Below, one piece after another: positions 51,163 to 62,931 of a DNA stretch of 64,000 bases. The position numbers were made by a program, and so were the translations under genes. How positions within the stretch are numbered: position 1 is the stretch's first letter; every line of letters begins with the position of its first letter. Source of the stretch: JAFECT01 sp036501825 (GTDB lineage Bacteria; Pseudomonadota; Alphaproteobacteria; Caulobacterales; Caulobacteraceae); contig DASXZP010000036.1 of NCBI GenBank assembly GCA_036501825.1, forward strand, positions 186,001-250,000, given 5' to 3'. The notes beneath the pieces were generated by a model. It saw nothing but the letters and a program-made list of their open reading frames with translations, was not told the origin of the DNA and did not search any database.

Positions 51163-54000
51163 TTACGAGCCGCCTTTGCGCAGCGAGGCGTTGTTCAGGT
51201 CGACGTCCGCGGCGGGGATGACCACCACGTCGGGATGCTCGGCCTGCAGCGCCTTCAGGAAGATGCTCGCGTCGCCGACCACCACGATCTGGGCCTTCGA
51301 CGGATCGAACAACTCCGCGCCGATGGCTTCGACCTGTTGCGGCGTCACCGCCTTCACCCGGTCGGCATAGCGGCCGATCTCGCCCAGGTCGACGTGATAG
51401 AGTTCGAAGCGGCTGAGCAGGCTCGCGGTGCTTTCGGTCGTCTCCACCGCGCTGTTGAAATTGCCGACCACCGCGGCCTTGCGGGCGGTGAGTTCCGCGT
51501 CGCCTGGCTGCGTCTGCCCGAGCTTTTTCATCTCGGCCACGACCAGGTCGACCACCTGCGTCGCGGACTCGTTCTTGGTCGAGGTCGAGGCGACCAGCGG
51601 CCCCGGCGCGCGACGGAAGTCGATGCGGCTGTTGGCGCCGTAGCTGAGGCCGCGCTTGATCCGGATTTCCTCGTTCAGGCGGCCCGAGTAGCCGCCGCCC
51701 AACACCGTGTCCGCAACCAGCGCCTGATAGAAGCGCGGATCATCGCGCGCGATGGCGAGGCGGCTCACGATCACCGCCGCCTGGCCCGAGTGCGGCAGGT
51801 CGACCACCACAATACGCGGCGCGGCGATCGGCCCTACCGGATCGGGCGCCTTCGGCGCCGCGCCGGGCGCGGGCTTCCAGTCGCCGAACAGATGCTCAGC
51901 CAGCGCAAAGCCCTGTTCGGGCGTCAGGTCGCCCGCCAGCACCAGGGTCGCCTGATCCGGCCGCCACCACTGCGCATGAAAGCGCGCCACGTCGTCGTGC
52001 GAGAGCTTGGCGACAGATTCCTGCGTGCCTGAGCTCGGCTCGCCGTAGGGGGCCGCGCCATAGAGCGCGCGACCGGCCACCATGTCGCCGAGCCGCGTCG
52101 GATCGCCCATCGCCACCTGAAGCCCGGCCAGCGTCTGCTGACGCGCGCGGTCCAGTTCGTCGGGCGCGAACACCGGGTTGCGCGCCACGTCGGCGAAGAT
52201 CGCCATCGCGGGTTCCACCTCGTCCCGCTTGATGATCAGGCTGAGCGTCGAGCCGTCGTAGCTCGAGCCCGCGCCGATCTCGCCGCCGAGGGATTCGATC
52301 TGGCGCGCGATCTCCTCAGCCGAACGCGTCGTCGTGCCCTTGGTCATCAGGGTCGAGGCCATGTCGGCGACGCCCGGAAGATGTTGCGGATCGGAGGCGG
52401 CGCCGGCGTCCACGGTCAACTCGGCGCTGACCAGCGGTACGCCGTGCAGGGGCGCCACGATCACATGCACGCCGTTGGCCAGGGTGGTCTGGCGTGTCTC
52501 GACCTGGGGCGCGGCGACCGGCTCGCCGGGGGCCGGCGGCTTGATGCGCTCCGCCTCGGCCGCGGCTTCGACGATCTTCATGTCGGCCGGGCGTGTCAGG
52601 GTCTGGGCCTGGATGGTCGAAGCGGGCGACGGCGGCGTGAAGCCCGCAGGCTTGTGCTCGTCGCTCTGGTAGTCGACCACGGCGCGGTGCTCGTCGCCGA
52701 GATACTTCTGCGCGACGCGCTGAATGTCGGCGGCGGTCACCGCCTGCACGTCGGACACCAGGCGGTTCACCTTGGACGCGTCGCCATAGAGGACGACGGC
52801 GGTCTCCAACTCGTCCGCCTGACCAAGGTCCGTTTCGCGCTGGCGCAAGGTGTCGGTCACCAGCTGGTTCTTCGCGCGGGAAAGTTCGGCGGCGCTGACC
52901 GGCTGGTCGCGCAGGCGCTTCAGCTCGACGAGGATGGCCTGTTCGCCCTGTTGCGGCGTCTTGCCCTCGGACAGGATCGCGCCGATGGCGTAGGCGCCCG
53001 GCTGCTGGCGCAGCTCCTGGAAGCTGAACGCCTCCTGCGCGATCTGCTGCTTGTAGACGAGGTTGGTGTAGAGCCGCGAACTCTCCCCCTTCGACAGGAT
53101 CGCATCGAGGACGATCAGCGCGGGCATGTCGGGGCTCGACGCGGCGGGAAACGGATAGCTCATCAGCACCGCGGGCAGCGGCGTGTTGGGCTCGTAGTCG
53201 GCGATGGTCACCGGATGCGTCCGTTCCGGCTCGACGGCGGTCACGCGCGGGATCGGGCCGGCCGGTTTGGCGATCGGGCCGAAGTACTGGTCGATCCAGG
53301 CGTTCAGCTGCGCCGGGTCGAAGTCGCCCACCACCACCAGCACGGCGTTGTCGGGCCGATAATAGGTTGCGTGGAACGCCTGCACATCGGCGAGCGTCGC
53401 GGAATCGAGGTTTGCGATGGAGCCGATGCCGGGACGGCCATAGGGGCTGACGCCAAAGGACACTTCGGCCAGGTCGAGACCGAACAGCCGGCCGTACGGT
53501 TGCGCCAGGATGCGTTGCCGCAGCTCCTCCTCCACCACGTCGCGTTCGGACTTGAAGTTGGCTTCATCGACCACCAGCGAACTCATCCGCTCGGCCTCGG
53601 CCCACAACAGGGTCTTCAGATAGTTGGCGGGGACGATCTCGTGGTATTCCGTGTAGTCGTCGTTGGTCGAGGCGTTGTTGTTGCCGCCGACGTCCTCGGT
53701 CATGCGATCAAAGGATTCCGGCGGCAGATTCCGCGTCGCCTTGAACATCATATGCTCGAACAGGTGCGCAAAGCCCGAGCGCCCGACCGGATCGTCCTTC
53801 GATCCCACCTGGTACCAGACCTGGATCGCCACATTGGGCGAGCGCGTATCGCGGACGGCGTAGACCTTCAGTCCGTTGGCCAGCACGCGATAATCGTAAT
53901 GCACCGGCGCCACCACAACGGGCGCCGGCTGCGCTTCAGCCGATACGGCCAAGCCTGAGATGAACAGCGCCGCGCAGGCGGCCAGGAAAGCGAACCTCAT
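51163..54000 (-). CDS. M16 (pitrilysin) peptidase, two-halved, tandem copy 3
   Basis: 945 residues: signal peptide about 1-23 (AEA), then the zinc motif HLFEH (79-83) with the third ligand Glu in ERDVVEEEL about 75 residues on. A second, inactive M16 half starts near 490 (ETRQTTLANGVHVIVAPLHG). The fold forms a chamber that encloses short peptides. It is the most YmxG-like of the three tandem copies and has only an 86-bp gap from the preceding gene. Confidence 0.92.
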   Translation of the reverse strand: MRFAFLAACAALFISGLAVSAEAQPAPVVVAPVHYDYRVLANGLKVYAVRDTRSPNVAIQVWYQVGSKDDPVGRSGFAHLFEHMMFKATRNLPPESFDRMTEDVGGNNNASTNDDYTEYHEIVPANYLKTLLWAEAERMSSLVVDEANFKSERDVVEEELRQRILAQPYGRLFGLDLAEVSFGVSPYGRPGIGSIANLDSATLADVQAFHATYYRPDNAVLVVVGDFDPAQLNAWIDQYFGPIAKPAGPIPRVTAVEPERTHPVTIADYEPNTPLPAVLMSYPFPAASSPDMPALIVLDAILSKGESSRLYTNLVYKQQIAQEAFSFQELRQQPGAYAIGAILSEGKTPQQGEQAILVELKRLRDQPVSAAELSRAKNQLVTDTLRQRETDLGQADELETAVVLYGDASKVNRLVSDVQAVTAADIQRVAQKYLGDEHRAVVDYQSDEHKPAGFTPPSPASTIQAQTLTRPADMKIVEAAAEAERIKPPAPGEPVAAPQVETRQTTLANGVHVIVAPLHGVPLVSAELTVDAGAASDPQHLPGVADMASTLMTKGTTTRSAEEIARQIESLGGEIGAGSSYDGSTLSLIIKRDEVEPAMAIFADVARNPVFAPDELDRARQQTLAGLQVAMGDPTRLGDMVAGRALYGAAPYGEPSSGTQESVAKLSHDDVARFHAQWWRPDQATLVLAGDLTPEQGFALAEHLFGDWKPAPGAAPKAPDPVGPIAAPRIVVVDLPHSGQAAVIVSRLAIARDDPRFYQALVADTVLGGGYSGRLNEEIRIKRGLSYGANSRIDFRRAPGPLVASTSTKNESATQVVDLVVAEMKKLGQTQPGDAELTARKAAVVGNFNSAVETTESTASLLSRFELYHVDLGEIGRYADRVKAVTPQQVEAIGAELFDPSKAQIVVVGDASIFLKALQAEHPDVVVIPAADVDLNNASLRKGGS

Positions 54001-54086
54001 GAGGTCTCCGCGAAATACCTGTCCAGTTTAGCATCGGCGCGTGACGCGGACCAAGCGCCGGAAAAGTACACTTGCGGCGAAAAAGG

Positions 54087-57032
54087 TCACTTTCCCGACG
54101 CCGGCGCCTTTGCGCCCGCCGACGCGGTTGATGTCGGCGGGGCGGGGGTGGCGATGACGATGATCGGCGTCTGGGTCAGCCAGGTCTTGGCGTAACGGTT
54201 CACGTCGTCCAGCGTCACCGACTCCATGTCGGCCTTGTAGTCGATGAACTCGCGCAGGATTTCGTAATTGCCCGCCGAGCCGTCGAGGCCGCCGGACCAC
54301 CAGTCGATGTCCTGCATGCGGTTCGGGATGGCGTCGAGCAGCGGTTTGCGCGCGGCCTCGAACGCTTCTTGCGTGATGCCGTGGGCCGCGAGCTCCGCGG
54401 TGGTTTCGCGCGCCGCGGCGGCGACCGCGTCGGCGTCGGTGGCCGTGGTCTCGATCACCGCATTGATCGCGCCCTGGTCGGCCGCGTCGGGCGCGGCCAT
54501 GGACACCTGCGGCGCATAACTCTTGCCCATCTGCGAGCGCACCCGGTGGCGGATCGCGTCGTCCATGACCGCCGCGACGATGTTCAGCGCGTACTCCTCG
54601 CGCCGCCGCTTGGGCTCGGCGACGTAGAGCGGCCACAGCAGCGAGATCACCGCCTTATCCTCACTCGACTGATAGGTGGTGTGGATCACCGGCGGCGCGA
54701 GCTTGGGATAGCGCAGGAAGAAGGTGTCGGGCCGCACCCGGTTGACCGCCGCGCGCGGGGGCAGGGCGCCCAGGGTGCGCGCCACCGCGTCCACCGCATG
54801 GTCTTCGGTCACGTCGCCGACGATGGTCACCTCCAGCGGCGCCTGGGTCAGGGCCGGCTTGAACAGACGCTCGAAGGTCGCCGAGTTGATCTTCAGCAAA
54901 TCTTCCCGCGGCGGGGTGACGTAGACGCCGTCCGGCGCCACGGCGCGGTTCAGCGCCTGCGACACCGCAAACTCCGGCGAGGTCTTGGCCGCGCGCTCCA
55001 TCAGATCCACCGCGGTCGGCAGCTTGGCGTCGATCGCCTTGTGGAAGCCGGAGTCGGTCACGAAGGCCGCCAGAATCTGCATCTCCACGTCCAGGTCGAC
55101 GGGGTTGGTGGCGCCTTGCATCACGAAGGCGTCGTCGAGGATGTTGAAGTCCGCGCCCCAGCCGTGATCGTTGAACAGGCGCCGCAACGTTTCCGCATCA
55201 TGCTTGCCGAGCCCGCCTTCGACGAACAGCTGCGCGCCCAACTGGGCGGCGTAGTAGTCCTTGTTCGGAATCTCGCGGCGGCCGGCGCCGAAGCGCACGC
55301 GCACCTCGATCTTGTCCTGGCTCTCGGTCAGGCGCTTGAAGTTCAGCACCACGCCGTTGGTGAAGGTGACGCGCACGAAGCCCGGATCGGCGATCTCGAC
55401 GCGGGACGCCACCGTGCCCGCGGGACCGAAGTCGGTATAGGCCCACTTGGCCGCCTTGGGCGCCACCAGCGCCGGCGGCGTCGGTCCGGAGACGTCCTCG
55501 CGATAGGCCGTCTTGACCACGTTCGCATCGACCCCTTCGGGCGTGGAGAGCATCACAAACGGACCCGCGCCCGCCCAGTCGCGTTTGAAGGCGGCGTCGA
55601 TGTCCTTCTCGCTCAGGCCCGCGTCGGCGCGGTCGAGGATGCGGAAGCGTTCGCGCGTCGTTGCGAGCACGTCGCCCTGCACCTCTTCGTTCAGCATGCG
55701 CTCGGCCAGGACCGATGACGGCGTCGCGCGCGAGCTGTCGGCGGCGGCGCGGTATTCGGCGCGGATGCCTTCCAGAGCGCGTCCGACCTCTTCGGAGGTG
55801 GCGCCATGGGCTTCGAGGCGGCGCACTTCGGTGAGCGCCGCGGCCAGGCCGCCCTTCCAGTCGTCCTTCAGCGGCAGCACGTCGAGGCAGCTGTAGAGCG
55901 CCTCCTTGTCGGCTTCGCGTTCGCCCACCTCGGCGCGGCCGAAGGGGGGATTGTCGCTGCCGGCTTCGGCGCGCAGCCGCTCGTTCAAGACGTCGCGCCA
56001 CAGCCGCCGCTCGAGCAACAGCCGCGTGCGCGCAACCGTGTCGGGCAACTCCTCATCGTCCTTGCGGGCGTAGCAGAGGGCGACGCTCGCCGGCAGATAG
56101 GGTTGCGACGTGCTCAGCACCTCGAACCCGCGCGTCAGGTTGGGTTTCGACGGGGGCACGCGCGGCGGTTCCGGCGTCGCGGCCTTCCACGAGCTGAAGG
56201 TGTCGATAACGCGCTTTTCCAGCTCGTCCACCGGCAGGTCGCCGACTACGGAAACGTAGGCCTGATCGGGCCGGTACCAGCGTTCGTAAAAATTACGCAG
56301 CTTCGCCGCGTCGAGACTCTTGATCGACTCCCGCGATCCGAGCGGATCGTGGTCGGTGGAGCGCAGCTCCGGCGCCAGGAATTTCTGCACCGCCTCGGCC
56401 CAGGTGCGCTCGGGGCCGCGCGAGCGGTTTTCTTCCGACAGCACCACGCCGCGTTCGCGGTCGGCGGCGGCGGGATCGAGCGTCAAGCCGTCGGCGATGT
56501 CGCGCAGCCAGCCGAAGGCCAGATCGAGTTTGGCCTTGTCCACCTGGGGAATGTCGAGTTCGTAGGTCGTGCCGAAGAGGCCGGTCTCGGCGTTCTGATC
56601 GCGGCCGAACTGCACGCCCTGGGCGCCGAACAGCGTATCGAGCTGGCCGCCGGGGATGTTGCGGCCGCCGTTGAAGGCCATGTGCTCGAGAAAGTGGGCG
56701 ACGCCGCGTTCGTCGTCGTGTTCTTCATAGCTGCCGGTCTTGATGTGAAAGCGGAACGAAATCGCGTGCTGCGGCGCGCTGCTCGACCTCACCGCATAGT
56801 GCATTCCGTTGGGCAGCACGCCGGAGCGCACGTTGGGGTCGGGTTGAACCACGTCGGGATCGCGCGCGGCGTTGCCGCCGACCGTCGCGGCGGCTTGACC
56901 GCCCGTGTGGCCAGGGGCGGGGGCCCCCTGGTTCTGCGCCGGGGCCGCGGAGGCAAAAATCAGCGAAGACGCCGCCAAGGCGGAGACCAGATACAATCCA
57001 CGCACGAAAAATCCCCGATTTGACACGTTCAC
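54087..57032 (-). CDS. M16 peptidase, PqqL-like, tandem copy 2
   Basis: 981 residues. Signal peptide through about residue 32, then the motif HFLEH (113-117) and zinc Glu in the DRERGVVLSEENR segment. GVLPNGMHYAVR and SYEEHDDERGVAHFLEHMAF are typical of the PqqL/M16B-like branch. The C-terminal half has a second M16 unit lacking the motif. Exported. It begins 29 bp after tandem copy 1, so the cluster looks operonic. Confidence 0.93.
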   Translation of the reverse strand: MNVSNRGFFVRGLYLVSALAASSLIFASAAPAQNQGAPAPGHTGGQAAATVGGNAARDPDVVQPDPNVRSGVLPNGMHYAVRSSSAPQHAISFRFHIKTGSYEEHDDERGVAHFLEHMAFNGGRNIPGGQLDTLFGAQGVQFGRDQNAETGLFGTTYELDIPQVDKAKLDLAFGWLRDIADGLTLDPAAADRERGVVLSEENRSRGPERTWAEAVQKFLAPELRSTDHDPLGSRESIKSLDAAKLRNFYERWYRPDQAYVSVVGDLPVDELEKRVIDTFSSWKAATPEPPRVPPSKPNLTRGFEVLSTSQPYLPASVALCYARKDDEELPDTVARTRLLLERRLWRDVLNERLRAEAGSDNPPFGRAEVGEREADKEALYSCLDVLPLKDDWKGGLAAALTEVRRLEAHGATSEEVGRALEGIRAEYRAAADSSRATPSSVLAERMLNEEVQGDVLATTRERFRILDRADAGLSEKDIDAAFKRDWAGAGPFVMLSTPEGVDANVVKTAYREDVSGPTPPALVAPKAAKWAYTDFGPAGTVASRVEIADPGFVRVTFTNGVVLNFKRLTESQDKIEVRVRFGAGRREIPNKDYYAAQLGAQLFVEGGLGKHDAETLRRLFNDHGWGADFNILDDAFVMQGATNPVDLDVEMQILAAFVTDSGFHKAIDAKLPTAVDLMERAAKTSPEFAVSQALNRAVAPDGVYVTPPREDLLKINSATFERLFKPALTQAPLEVTIVGDVTEDHAVDAVARTLGALPPRAAVNRVRPDTFFLRYPKLAPPVIHTTYQSSEDKAVISLLWPLYVAEPKRRREEYALNIVAAVMDDAIRHRVRSQMGKSYAPQVSMAAPDAADQGAINAVIETTATDADAVAAAARETTAELAAHGITQEAFEAARKPLLDAIPNRMQDIDWWSGGLDGSAGNYEILREFIDYKADMESVTLDDVNRYAKTWLTQTPIIVIATPAPPTSTASAGAKAPASGK

Positions 57033-57061
57033 GCGACCTTATAGGGCCAATGATCGCGGCG

Positions 57062-59962
57062 CTAGCGAGGCGAGGAAGCCGGGGACGGCGCCACAGTTGT
57101 GACCAGGGGCGGGCGGCTTAACCACATTGCGGCGGCCGTGCGCACCTCGTCCAGGGTGATCTCACGGTAGAGCCGCTGTTCTTCGGTCGCGTCCCTCAGC
57201 GGCGTCGGGTCGGCGGCGGAGCCGTCCAGGGCCTCCAGCCACCAGGCGTTGGTCTGGCGGCGCGTGTCGAGCGCGGTGAGGATCGGCTGGCGCACGCGCT
57301 CCAGCATCTCGGCGGTGACGCCGCCGGGTTTGGACAGCTTCTGCGCCGACTTGACGATCTCTGCGACGACGGAATCGAGTTCGGCCGGCGCGGTTTCGAC
57401 AGTCGCGACGACGAACCCCTGGTCGGCGCGGTCGGGCGCGCTGATCGACACCTGCGGCGTATAGGTCTTGCCGAGCTCCTGGCGCACGCGATGACGCAGG
57501 TCGTCGGACAGCACGCGCGCGGCGAGATTGATCGCGTACTCCTCGCGCCGCTTCGAAGGGTCGCCCTCGAACAGCGGCCACACCACGCCGACCAGCGCCT
57601 TTTCCTTCGGCCCCTCGTGGGTGGCGTGCACGGCCGGCGGCAAGGTCGTGGGGAAGACCAGGAACCGCGCGTCGGGCCGCGCCCGCTCTGACGATTTGCG
57701 CGCCGGCAGGGCGCCCAGCGTCTGTGCGATCAGCCTGGTCGCGGTCGCCTCGTCGATGTCGCCGACCAGGGTGACTTCCAGCGGCGCCCCGGTCAACGGA
57801 CCCTTCAGCAGGCGCGCGAAATCGGCGGACTTCAGTTGCTTCAACTGCGCCTCCGGCGGCGGCAGGGTCGGGTCCTGCGGATCGGCGGCGCGGCGGAAGG
57901 CCTGGGCGAACACCGTGGTCGGCGTCGAGCGGTTGTGACGGAACACGTCGCTGACCGCGGTCGGCACGCGCGCGTCGAGGTTCGGCCGGAATCCCGGATC
58001 GGTCAGATAGGCCGACAGGATCTGCAGCTCATTGGCAAAAGCGTCGGGCGTGGTCACGGCGCGCAGTTCGAAGGCGTCGCTCTCGATGTCGAGGGACGGC
58101 TCCCAGTTCCGGTCGGAGAACAATCGGCGCAGGGTGTCCGCATCGAAGCGGCCGAGGCCGCCTTCGACGAACAGGCCGGCGGCGAACTGGGCGGTGGTGA
58201 CCTGGTCGTTGGGAACCTCGCGCCGGCCGGCGCCGAAGCGCACGCGCGCGACGATCAGGTTCTTCTGGAACGCGGTCTGTTTGAAGTTCACCACCAGGCC
58301 GTTGGCGAAGGTCAGGCGGGTGAAGCCGGGATCGAGCGTCTCACGCTTGGTCACCGCGCCTGCGGGACCGAAGCTGGTATAGGACCAGGTCTCGGTTTTC
58401 GGCGGCTGGTAGGCGGGCGGCGCGGGCTCGGCCGCGATGGCGGCCCAGGCGTCGCGCACGGCCTGCGGCTCGGGCGCTTTTGGCGCCACCAGCGAGATCA
58501 GCGGGCCGTTGCCGGACCAGTCCAGGGCGAATTCCTCGCGCAGCAGGTCGGGCGTGATGCCCTTGGCCGCGATCTCGAAATCCTTCAGCTTTTCAGCCGG
58601 ACTTGCGACAATGTCGCCGCTCAGGATGTCGTTCTGGATCGAGGTGGCGAGCCCCTCGGAGAACCGCGTGCCGGCGGCGGCGGCCTCGCTGCGGTAGCGC
58701 GAGCGCGTATCGGCGACGGCGCGATCGAGCTCCTCCTGCGTCGGGCCGTAAAGCGAGAAGCGGCGAAGCTCGGTGGTCGCGGCCTCCAGCGCCGGGCGCC
58801 ACTGGTCGTCGAGCGGTGAAATCTGCAGACAGGCTTCGGCGGATTCGCGGCGGCCCTCGAAGCTGACGCCGGCGCGCAGGAACGGCGGTTTGTCGCCGGC
58901 GACCAGACGCGACAGCCGCTCGTCGAGGATCCGCTTCCAGATGTCGCGCAGCGTCAGCCAGCGCAGCCGCCGCACCGTGCGCAGCGACACATCGTCGGGC
59001 GCACGCAGCCGGCACACGCTTTCCGCGCTCGGCAGCTGCGGCTCCGACTGGGTCAGGACGTCCAGGGTGCGCTTGGGATCGGGCTTGTAGCGCGGCGGCC
59101 GCTTGGGCTTGTCGCCCTTGCCCTTCCACGACGCGAAGGCCTCCTTCACGCGCTTTTCCAGGTCGTCGGTATCGTCGTCGCCGACCACCACCACGACCGC
59201 GTTTTCCGGCCGGTACCAACGGTCGTAGAAAGCGCGTAGTCGCGCCGAAGTCATGGTCGAGACGCTCTCGACCGTGCCGATCGGAACACGGGTCGGCGAG
59301 CGCAGGCCCTGTTCGCGAAACGCGTCGCCCTTGGTGCGCGTCTGCTGCGCGGGGCTGAGCCGCGCCTCGCGTTCGGACAGGATGACGCCGCGCTCCCGCT
59401 CCACCGCGGCTTCGTCGAGCGTGTCGCCGTCACCGATGTCGCGCACCCAGCGGAAGGCATGGTCGAGCTTGTTCGCGTCCGAATCGTTCAGGTCGAGACG
59501 AAAGGTGGTCAGCGAAAGGCTGGTCTCGGCGTTCTGATCGCGCCCAAAGCCCACGCCCATCTCGGCGAACACCTGATCGAGCGATCCGCCCGGAAAATGC
59601 GCGCTGCCGGCGAAAGCCATGTGTTCGAGGAAGTGCGCGAGCCCGAGCTCGTCGTCGTTTTCCTCATAGCTGCCGACCAGCATGGCCAGGCGGATCGACA
59701 CCGACCCCTTCGGCGTCGCATTGCGCAGCACCGCATAGCGCAACCCGTTGGGCAGCACCCCCTGGCGCACATCGCTATCCGGCAGGATCGGCCCGAGGTC
59801 GGAAAGGCGCGCTTGCGGAGCTGCAGGCGCGGGCGTCGGGGGTGTGGATCCCGGGGTAGGGGTAGGGTCGGCGATCGTGGCGCGCGCACATACAGCGGCC
59901 AACGCAAGCGCAAGAACGCCGGCGGCCACTCGCTTCAACGGCGAAAACATTCCCCTAAACAC
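57062..59962 (-). CDS. M16 peptidase, PqqL-like, tandem copy 1
   Basis: 966 residues. Signal peptide and a Pro/Thr-rich linker (TPTPGSTPPTPAPAAP) precede the domain. Zinc motif HFLEH (110-114) and ERERGVILSEREAR downstream. It is closely related to copy 2 (same SYEENDDELGLAHFLEHMAFAG pattern, same GRREVPN segment), so they arose by duplication. First gene of the leftward three-gene run. Confidence 0.93.
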   Translation of the reverse strand: MFRGMFSPLKRVAAGVLALALAAVCARATIADPTPTPGSTPPTPAPAAPQARLSDLGPILPDSDVRQGVLPNGLRYAVLRNATPKGSVSIRLAMLVGSYEENDDELGLAHFLEHMAFAGSAHFPGGSLDQVFAEMGVGFGRDQNAETSLSLTTFRLDLNDSDANKLDHAFRWVRDIGDGDTLDEAAVERERGVILSEREARLSPAQQTRTKGDAFREQGLRSPTRVPIGTVESVSTMTSARLRAFYDRWYRPENAVVVVVGDDDTDDLEKRVKEAFASWKGKGDKPKRPPRYKPDPKRTLDVLTQSEPQLPSAESVCRLRAPDDVSLRTVRRLRWLTLRDIWKRILDERLSRLVAGDKPPFLRAGVSFEGRRESAEACLQISPLDDQWRPALEAATTELRRFSLYGPTQEELDRAVADTRSRYRSEAAAAGTRFSEGLATSIQNDILSGDIVASPAEKLKDFEIAAKGITPDLLREEFALDWSGNGPLISLVAPKAPEPQAVRDAWAAIAAEPAPPAYQPPKTETWSYTSFGPAGAVTKRETLDPGFTRLTFANGLVVNFKQTAFQKNLIVARVRFGAGRREVPNDQVTTAQFAAGLFVEGGLGRFDADTLRRLFSDRNWEPSLDIESDAFELRAVTTPDAFANELQILSAYLTDPGFRPNLDARVPTAVSDVFRHNRSTPTTVFAQAFRRAADPQDPTLPPPEAQLKQLKSADFARLLKGPLTGAPLEVTLVGDIDEATATRLIAQTLGALPARKSSERARPDARFLVFPTTLPPAVHATHEGPKEKALVGVVWPLFEGDPSKRREEYAINLAARVLSDDLRHRVRQELGKTYTPQVSISAPDRADQGFVVATVETAPAELDSVVAEIVKSAQKLSKPGGVTAEMLERVRQPILTALDTRRQTNAWWLEALDGSAADPTPLRDATEEQRLYREITLDEVRTAAAMWLSRPPLVTTVAPSPASSPR

Positions 59963-60011
59963 GCTGGCGACTTAACCGGCCGGCAGCACCCGCGTCCACC
60001 TCCTTTAATCT

Positions 60012-60140
60012 CCGCTCATCCCGGCGAATGCCGGGACCCAGATCATAAAGCGCTGACGGTCGGACCAGGGCCCGCGGCACACCAACTTTTGGATTGCGGA
60101 GCCATACGATCTGGGTCCCGGCATTCGCCGGGATGAGCGG
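60012..60140. repeat. Inverted repeat element, family R1 (long copy 2)
   Basis: Arms 60012-60044 and 60108-60140, perfect 33-bp complements. The loop of about 63 bp begins ATAAAGCGCTGACGG and ends TTGCGGAGCCATAC, as at 43814. It sits between two leftward genes. Confidence 0.93.
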
Positions 60141-60151
60141 AAAGAAAAAAG

Positions 60152-62089
<1,938 letters not shown>

Positions 62090-62168
62090 CGGCGTCTCCT
62101 TCGCATTGCGCTCGTACGACATGGGCAGTATCCGAAGCCGACCCCCCTCCGCAATGGGACCATTTCCG

Positions 62169-62924
62169 ATGCTGCTCGCCTTCTCCACCTGGCCTGAGAT
62201 CGAAGCCCGGCTGGGCCACTCCAAGACCGTCGTCATCCCGATCGGCTCCAACGAACAGCACGGCCCCACGGGCCTGCTCGGCACCGACTGGCAATGTCCC
62301 GAGATCATCGCGCACGCGGCGCACCGGGGCGGGGCGGATATTCTGGTAGCGCCCACCTTCAACATCGGCATGGCGCAGCATCACCTGGCGTTTCCGGGGA
62401 CGATTTCGCTCCGGCCCTCGACCTTCCAGGCGGCGATCGGAGACTGGGTGTCGTCGCTGACGCGGCACGGCTTCGAGCGGCTCTTTTTCCTGAACGGCCA
62501 CGGCGGCAACATCGCCTCCATCGAGGCGGCGTTCAGCGAGATCTACGCCGAGTGGTCGTTTGCGGAAGAGCGCACGCCCTTCATGCTGAAGCTGCGCAAC
62601 TGGTGGGACCTGCCGGGCATCCACCGCCTCGCCGATGAGATGTTTCCCTCCGGCCACGGCAGCCACGCAACGCCGTCGGAAATCGCCATCACCCAGGCGG
62701 CCTATCCCGACAGCATCAAGACCGCCAACTACGCCCCGCGCATCGCGCCCATGGGCCCGATCCGCGACGGCCTGGATTTCCGCGCCCGCTTCCCCGACGG
62801 CCGCATCGGCTCCGATCCGTTGCAAGCGTCGCCGGAAAAGGGCCAACGCCTGATCGACGCGTCGGTCGAAGCCCTGGTGCGCGACGTGCAGGTGTTCACC
62901 GACGAGACGATGCCGGGCGCCTGA
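62169..62924 (+). CDS. Creatininase-family amidohydrolase
   Basis: 251 residues. The metal-site region PIGSNEQHGPTGLLGTDW (Glu, His, Asp) and LNGHGGN are intact, as in creatininase/mycofactocin MftE-like amidohydrolases. No mft genes are here, so a different amide substrate is likely. Start ATG 62169; ATG 62154 is in frame upstream. It ends 7 bp before the next gene. Confidence 0.87.
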   Translation: MLLAFSTWPEIEARLGHSKTVVIPIGSNEQHGPTGLLGTDWQCPEIIAHAAHRGGADILVAPTFNIGMAQHHLAFPGTISLRPSTFQAAIGDWVSSLTRHGFERLFFLNGHGGNIASIEAAFSEIYAEWSFAEERTPFMLKLRNWWDLPGIHRLADEMFPSGHGSHATPSEIAITQAAYPDSIKTANYAPRIAPMGPIRDGLDFRARFPDGRIGSDPLQASPEKGQRLIDASVEALVRDVQVFTDETMPGA

Positions 62925-62931
62925 GTTCGGC

